From an uncultured Faecalibacterium sp. (GTDB lineage: Bacteria; Bacillota; Clostridia; Oscillospirales; Ruminococcaceae), in the NCBI GenBank assembly GCA_934539245.1, contig CAKTCK010000060.1, positions 1 through 8,795 on the forward strand: a stretch of 8,795 nt of DNA, in the 5' to 3' direction. The notes under the pieces were generated by a model. It was not told where the DNA came from. It searched no databases and saw only the letters and a program-made list of their open reading frames with translations. The translations under genes were made by a program, and so were the position numbers. This document shows, one piece after another, positions 5,846-8,795 of this stretch. Every line of letters starts with the position of its first letter. Position 1 is the stretch's first letter.

Positions 5846-6622
5846 ATGACCACGGTACAGCAGGTATACGATGTGATGCAACGGCTTGCCCCGCCGGAAC
5901 TGGCAGAGCACTGGGATAACCCCGGTCTGCTGGTGGACTGCGGCGGCAACGTGCGCCGGGTGCTGGTGACGCTGGACATCACCCCGGAGGTGGTGGCAGA
6001 AGCTGCGGCAAAGCAGTGCACGGTCATCGTGGCGCACCACCCGGTCATCTTTGACCCGCTCAAGCGGCTGTGCCCCGCCGATGTGCCCTATCAGCTGGTG
6101 CAGGCGGGCATTTCCGCCATCTGTATGCACACCAATCTGGATGCCGCCGAGGGCGGGGTGAATGATGTGCTGGCCGACCTTTTCGGCATCCGGCAGCGCA
6201 CCGTTTTTGCAGACGGCTGCGGCCGGGTGGGGGAAATCGACCCCATCACCGTACCGGAGCTGGCCGCGCTGGCACAGCACAAGCTGGCTGCCCTGTGCAA
6301 CGCGCCGGACACCGGCGCGGCGGTGCAGGTGAAGTTTGCCGATACTGGAAAGCCGGTGCGCCGGTTGGCGGTCATCAGCGGCGCGGGCGGCAGTCTGTTT
6401 GCCGAAGCCATCGCCGAGGGCGCGGACTGCCTGCTGACCGGCGAAGCCAACCACCACCATGCACTGGATGCCAAGCGGCTGGGACTTTCCCTCATTGCGG
6501 CGGGGCATTACGCCACCGAATTCCCGGTGACCGCCGCCGTGGCATCTGCCCTGCGCAGCGCCCTGCCGGAAGTGGAGGTGCTGGTAAGCACCGACGACCG
6601 CGACCCCTATACTTATTTATAA
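5846..6622 (+). CDS. Nif3-like dinuclear metal centre protein (YqfO/YbgI family)
   Basis: This 258-residue cytosolic protein is a member of the Nif3/YbgI family, often annotated as GTP cyclohydrolase I type 2-like; its physiological role is unsettled. The expected metal ligands are all present: His64-His65 in VAHHPVIFDPLKRL, Asp99 in MHTNLDAAEGGVND, and His221 and Glu225 in AAGHYATEF, with the same four-residue spacing as in E. coli YbgI. The LTGEANHHHALDA stretch (197-209) matches the family's ITGDxxxHxxxxA region. The length fits the short YbgI form without the extra inserted domain of Bacillus YqfO. ATG 5846 follows the trmK stop by 1 nt, with AAAGAGGG just upstream, so the pair is probably translationally coupled. 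The stop is 7 nt before repeat copy B. Confidence 0.93.
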   Translation: MTTVQQVYDVMQRLAPPELAEHWDNPGLLVDCGGNVRRVLVTLDITPEVVAEAAAKQCTVIVAHHPVIFDPLKRLCPADVPYQLVQAGISAICMHTNLDAAEGGVNDVLADLFGIRQRTVFADGCGRVGEIDPITVPELAALAQHKLAALCNAPDTGAAVQVKFADTGKPVRRLAVISGAGGSLFAEAIAEGADCLLTGEANHHHALDAKRLGLSLIAAGHYATEFPVTAAVASALRSALPEVEVLVSTDDRDPYTYL

Positions 6623-6629
6623 AGAGAGG

Positions 6630-6739
6630 ACCCTCTCCGTCATTGCTGTGCAATGCCACCTCCCCCAAAAGGGGGAGGTCTTTCAGCATAAACCGAAAAA
6701 GAGCAAAAGCGCCCCTTTGGGGGAATTGACTGAGAGGGT
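6630..6739 (-). repeat. MITE-like hairpin-rich repeat element, copy B (110 bp, inverted relative to copy A)
   Basis: Imperfect terminal repeats, ACCCTCTCCGTC (6630-6641) and GACTGAGAGGGT (6728-6739), match at 11 of 12 positions. Internal hairpins are CATTGC-TGT-GCAATG (6641-6655), CCTCCCCC-AAAA-GGGGGAGG (6659-6678) and a small CCCC-TTT-GGGG stem (6712-6722). The 48 bases at 6631-6678 are the reverse complement of copy A 4734-4780 apart from six or so changes. Two of these differences are compensatory pairs that keep the stems. It lacks the extra GGCGC hairpin of copy A and has an unrelated AT-richer centre. It forms nearly the whole 141-base gap between the Nif3 and RqcH genes; no separate terminator or convincing promoter is seen there. 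Confidence 0.8.
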
Positions 6740-6763
6740 TATAGATAAAACGAGGTAACATTT

Positions 6764-8518
6764 ATGGCACTGGATGCCGCGACACTGGCGCTGACGGCAG
6801 CGGAGCTGAAAGCCACCCTGACCGATGCCAAGATCGCAAAAATTTTTGAACCGACCCGGGATGAGCTGGTCATCACCCTGCGCACCCGCACCGATACCTA
6901 CGCGCTGCTGCTGTCTGCCCGCAGCGGCTCTGCCCGGGTGTGCCTGACCGAGGAGACCTTCGAAAACCCCGAGACGCCGCCCTCCTTCTGTATGCTCATG
7001 CGCAAGCACCTGACTGGCGGCAGACTGCTGGACGTGCACATGGAGCCGGGCGACCGCATCGTCTACTTTGATTTTCAGTGCACTAACGAGATGGGCGACC
7101 TTGTGCGCAATACCCTATGCGCTGAACTGATGGGGCGCTACTCCAACCTTGTGCTGGTGCAGAGCGGCAAAATTATCGACGCCCTCAAGCGGGTGGATTT
7201 TGAGGACAGCGATGTCCGGCAGCTGCTGCCGGGTCTGCCCTACACCACACCCCCAAAACCCGCACGCCCGGATTTTCTGCTGGTGAGCAGTGCGTCCATC
7301 GTGGCAGCAGCCTGTCAGCGGGAGCTGCCGGTGGCGGACGCGTTGAACAAGACGGTGGCCGGCGTTGGCCCAGTGGTCTGCCGCGAGGCCGCATGGCGCG
7401 CCTTTGATGGGGAGCACCTACCCGCCAACGAACTGACCGATGCCCAGAAGCGCAGCCTGATGGCAGCAATCGACGCGCTGAAGGAACTGCACGCGCAGGG
7501 CGGCTGTCCATGCAGCGTCACCGCACCGGACGGCAAGCCGGTGGAGTATACCTTCTTCCGTCCGCAGCAGTACGGCGAGCAGTACACCATCCGGGAGTGG
7601 TCGTCCTTCAACGCGATGCTGGAGGGCTACTACGCCGAGAAGGACCGCGCCGAGCGTCTGCGCACCAAGAGCAAGGAGCTGCACAAGGCGGTACACAATA
7701 TGTACGACCGCGCCCTGCGCAAGCAGGCTGCCCGGCAGGAGGAGCTTGCTGCCAGCGGCAAAAGCGAAAAGCTGCGTCTGTACGGCGAACTGCTGTCCGC
7801 CAACCTCTATCTGGCGCAAAAGGGCATGAAGAGCCTGACCGTGCCCAACTGGTACGACGAGGGTAAAGAGGTGACCATCCCGCTGGATCTGCGGTTCAGC
7901 CCCAGCCAGAACGCCCAGAACTTCTTTAAAAATTACAAAAAGAAGCAGACCGCCGCCCGGATGCTGGTGGACCTGCTGGCAGAGGGCGAAAAGGAGATCG
8001 CGTATCTGGAAACGGTGCTCTACGAGGTGGAAAGCGCCTCCGGCGAAGCCGCCCTGAACGAGATCCGCATGGAGCTGAAAAATCAGGGCTACCTGAAATA
8101 CTACAAGCAGCGGGACAAAAAGCAGAAGCCTGCGGACTTCCTGCGCTATACATCCAGCGATGGTTTTGAGATATTGGTAGGCCGCAACAACGCCCAGAAC
8201 GACAAGCTCACCCTGCACACTGCCCGGGGCAAGGACCTGTGGTTCCATGTGCAGAAAGCACCCGGCAGCCATGTTGTGGTCATGAGCCACGGCGAGGACA
8301 TCCCGGACACCACCAAGCAGGAAGCGGCAGAGCTGGCGGTCATCCATTCCAGCGCCTACAAGGCGGGCACCGGTGCCAAGGTGGCGGTGGACACCACCGA
8401 GGTGAAGAACATCTGGAAAGCAAACGGTGCCAAGCCCGGCATGGTGCTGTACGAGGTGTACACCACCGTCTACATCACGCCCCGGGATGGGCTGGAAGAG
8501 CAGCTGAAGAAGAAATGA
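6764..8518 (+). CDS. rqcH: RqcH (Rqc2 homologue, NFACT family; 'FbpA-like')
   Basis: This 584-residue cytosolic factor of bacterial ribosome-associated quality control binds split 50S subunits carrying peptidyl-tRNA and recruits tRNA-Ala to add C-terminal alanine tails. The domains in order are NFACT-N (about 1-185), a helix-hairpin-helix segment (about 195-220, around VAGVGPVV), a charged coiled-coil middle (about 270-450), and NFACT-R/DUF814 (about 456-575). NFACT-N has Asp97-Arg98 in PGDRIV, at the same residue numbers as the tRNA-contacting DR pair of Bacillus RqcH, and AELMGRYSNLVLV at 120-132. NFACT-R has LVGRNNAQND (471-480) and DLWFHVQKAPGSHVVV (491-506). ATG 6764 has CGAGGT upstream (6751-6756). 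Older annotations call this family fibronectin-binding protein; an intracellular role is better supported. The length is normal and nothing is broken. Confidence 0.95.
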   Translation: MALDAATLALTAAELKATLTDAKIAKIFEPTRDELVITLRTRTDTYALLLSARSGSARVCLTEETFENPETPPSFCMLMRKHLTGGRLLDVHMEPGDRIVYFDFQCTNEMGDLVRNTLCAELMGRYSNLVLVQSGKIIDALKRVDFEDSDVRQLLPGLPYTTPPKPARPDFLLVSSASIVAAACQRELPVADALNKTVAGVGPVVCREAAWRAFDGEHLPANELTDAQKRSLMAAIDALKELHAQGGCPCSVTAPDGKPVEYTFFRPQQYGEQYTIREWSSFNAMLEGYYAEKDRAERLRTKSKELHKAVHNMYDRALRKQAARQEELAASGKSEKLRLYGELLSANLYLAQKGMKSLTVPNWYDEGKEVTIPLDLRFSPSQNAQNFFKNYKKKQTAARMLVDLLAEGEKEIAYLETVLYEVESASGEAALNEIRMELKNQGYLKYYKQRDKKQKPADFLRYTSSDGFEILVGRNNAQNDKLTLHTARGKDLWFHVQKAPGSHVVVMSHGEDIPDTTKQEAAELAVIHSSAYKAGTGAKVAVDTTEVKNIWKANGAKPGMVLYEVYTTVYITPRDGLEEQLKKK

Positions 8519-8578
8519 TTTGAAATGGCCTCCGCTTGCGCTCTGGCCATAAGCTAAGGAAAAAACATTTATTATTTC

Positions 8579-8619
8579 GGACTGCCGGAGCGTCTGCGGA
8601 CGCTCCGGCAGTCCATTTT
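8579..8619 (+). terminator. Intrinsic terminator-like hairpin after rqcH
   Basis: A perfect 16-bp GC-rich stem (8579-8594 with 8599-8614, beginning GGACTGCCGGAGCGTC) with a TGCG loop is followed by a short ATTTT tract (8615-8619). It lies 60 nt after the rqcH stop. The T tract is short, so efficiency may depend on the very stable stem. The intervening 8519-8578 holds only a weak ATGGCC/GGCCAT inverted repeat and an A/T-rich run. Confidence 0.8.
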
Positions 8620-8633
8620 CACGGGAGGGGCCG

Positions 8634-8795
8634 TGGAGGAGAACGGCAGCTGCAGCGCCTGCTTCCTGCGGAAGCGGCGGCGCTGCGGGGAAAGCTTCTG
8701 CTTGTCGCAAGCGTGCAGAGACGCTCCGCTGGGCCAGAGGCAGGGAGGGGTGTTCCGACTCCCCCCTCCCTACCTCTGGACTCCACCCACCCCGC
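8634..8795. other. Gene-free, hairpin-dense GC-rich region at the window end
   Basis: I see no credible coding region. Three stacked hairpins occur in a row. One pairs GCAGCGCC+GCTTCC (8652-8659, 8661-8666) with 8670-8675 and 8679-8686 around a TGC loop. The second is GCTTG-TCG-CAAGC (8700-8712). The third pairs CCAGAGG (8734-8740) with CCTCTGG (8773-8779), then GGGAGGGG (8743-8750) with CCCCTCCC (8763-8770), leaving an internal CA/TA loop and a 12-base apical loop. The region could be a structured RNA, another dispersed repeat, or the edge of an element continuing past the window. Strand is undetermined. Confidence 0.5.

Noticed and set aside
4690..6063. Antisense open frame (457 codons) across the repeat, DUF1858, trmK and nif3
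   Set aside because: Low-complexity composition (C/R/P/H-rich), crosses three real genes and a repeat, and has no conserved motif.
6717..6745. Possible promoter for rqcH (TTGGGG-17-TATAGA) at the edge of repeat copy B
   Set aside because: The -35 matches only TTG and the -10 four of six bases, so it is too weak. rqcH may be read from upstream.
6764..8518. Surface fibronectin-binding adhesin
   Set aside because: No signal peptide or cell-wall anchor; NFACT domain order and the Asp97-Arg98 pair point to intracellular RqcH.
7418..8710. Long antisense open frame (430 codons) opposite rqcH and its terminator
   Set aside because: A shadow of rqcH: it runs through the terminator hairpin and has no domain pattern or ribosome binding site.

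Overview
This 8.8 kb window is GC-rich, gene-dense and codes only on the + strand. It looks like a chromosomal piece of an anaerobic gut Clostridium-group bacterium (Oscillospiraceae/Ruminococcaceae). Faecalibacterium or a close relative is my best guess, from the low-GC-clade gene content (YitT, TrmK-Nif3, RqcH/NFACT, DUF1858) in a high-GC genome and from CCCTCTC-ended dispersed repeats of a kind I associate with that group. The genus is inference and was not searched.

Layout. (1) 1-1178: 3' part of a Wzx/MATE-like polysaccharide flippase, closed by a near-ideal intrinsic terminator. (2) 1292-3696: a self-contained transcription unit with a sigma-70-type promoter, a perfect TTGTACA-N4-TGTACAA operator-like palindrome at the start of the transcript, a tandem-duplicated DUF1538 membrane protein, a tandem-duplicated PII-like regulator, and a terminator. 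(3) 3677-4623: a YitT-family membrane protein whose probable promoter overlaps the preceding terminator. (4) 4626-4806: a MITE-like, hairpin-rich repeat element. (5) 4844-6622: a tightly coupled trio of DUF1858 CxxC protein, TrmK-like tRNA methyltransferase and Nif3-family metal protein, with gaps of 0 and 1 nt. (6) 6630-6739: a second, inverted copy of the repeat family. (7) 6764-8518: RqcH/NFACT ribosome quality-control factor, then a strong terminator hairpin. (8) 8619-8795: no gene, but several stacked hairpins.

The most interesting unit is DUF1538 plus PII. Both proteins are internally duplicated, they are adjacent behind a good Shine-Dalgarno, and the promoter carries a well-formed operator. 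This suggests a transporter gated in trans by a dedicated small-molecule sensor, comparable to AmtB-GlnK or SbtA-SbtB, with ligand and ion unknown. The two repeat elements show compensatory base changes in two hairpins, so their RNA or DNA structure appears to be maintained. The remaining genes are ordinary housekeeping functions: tRNA modification, metal-centre protein, and rescue of stalled ribosomes.
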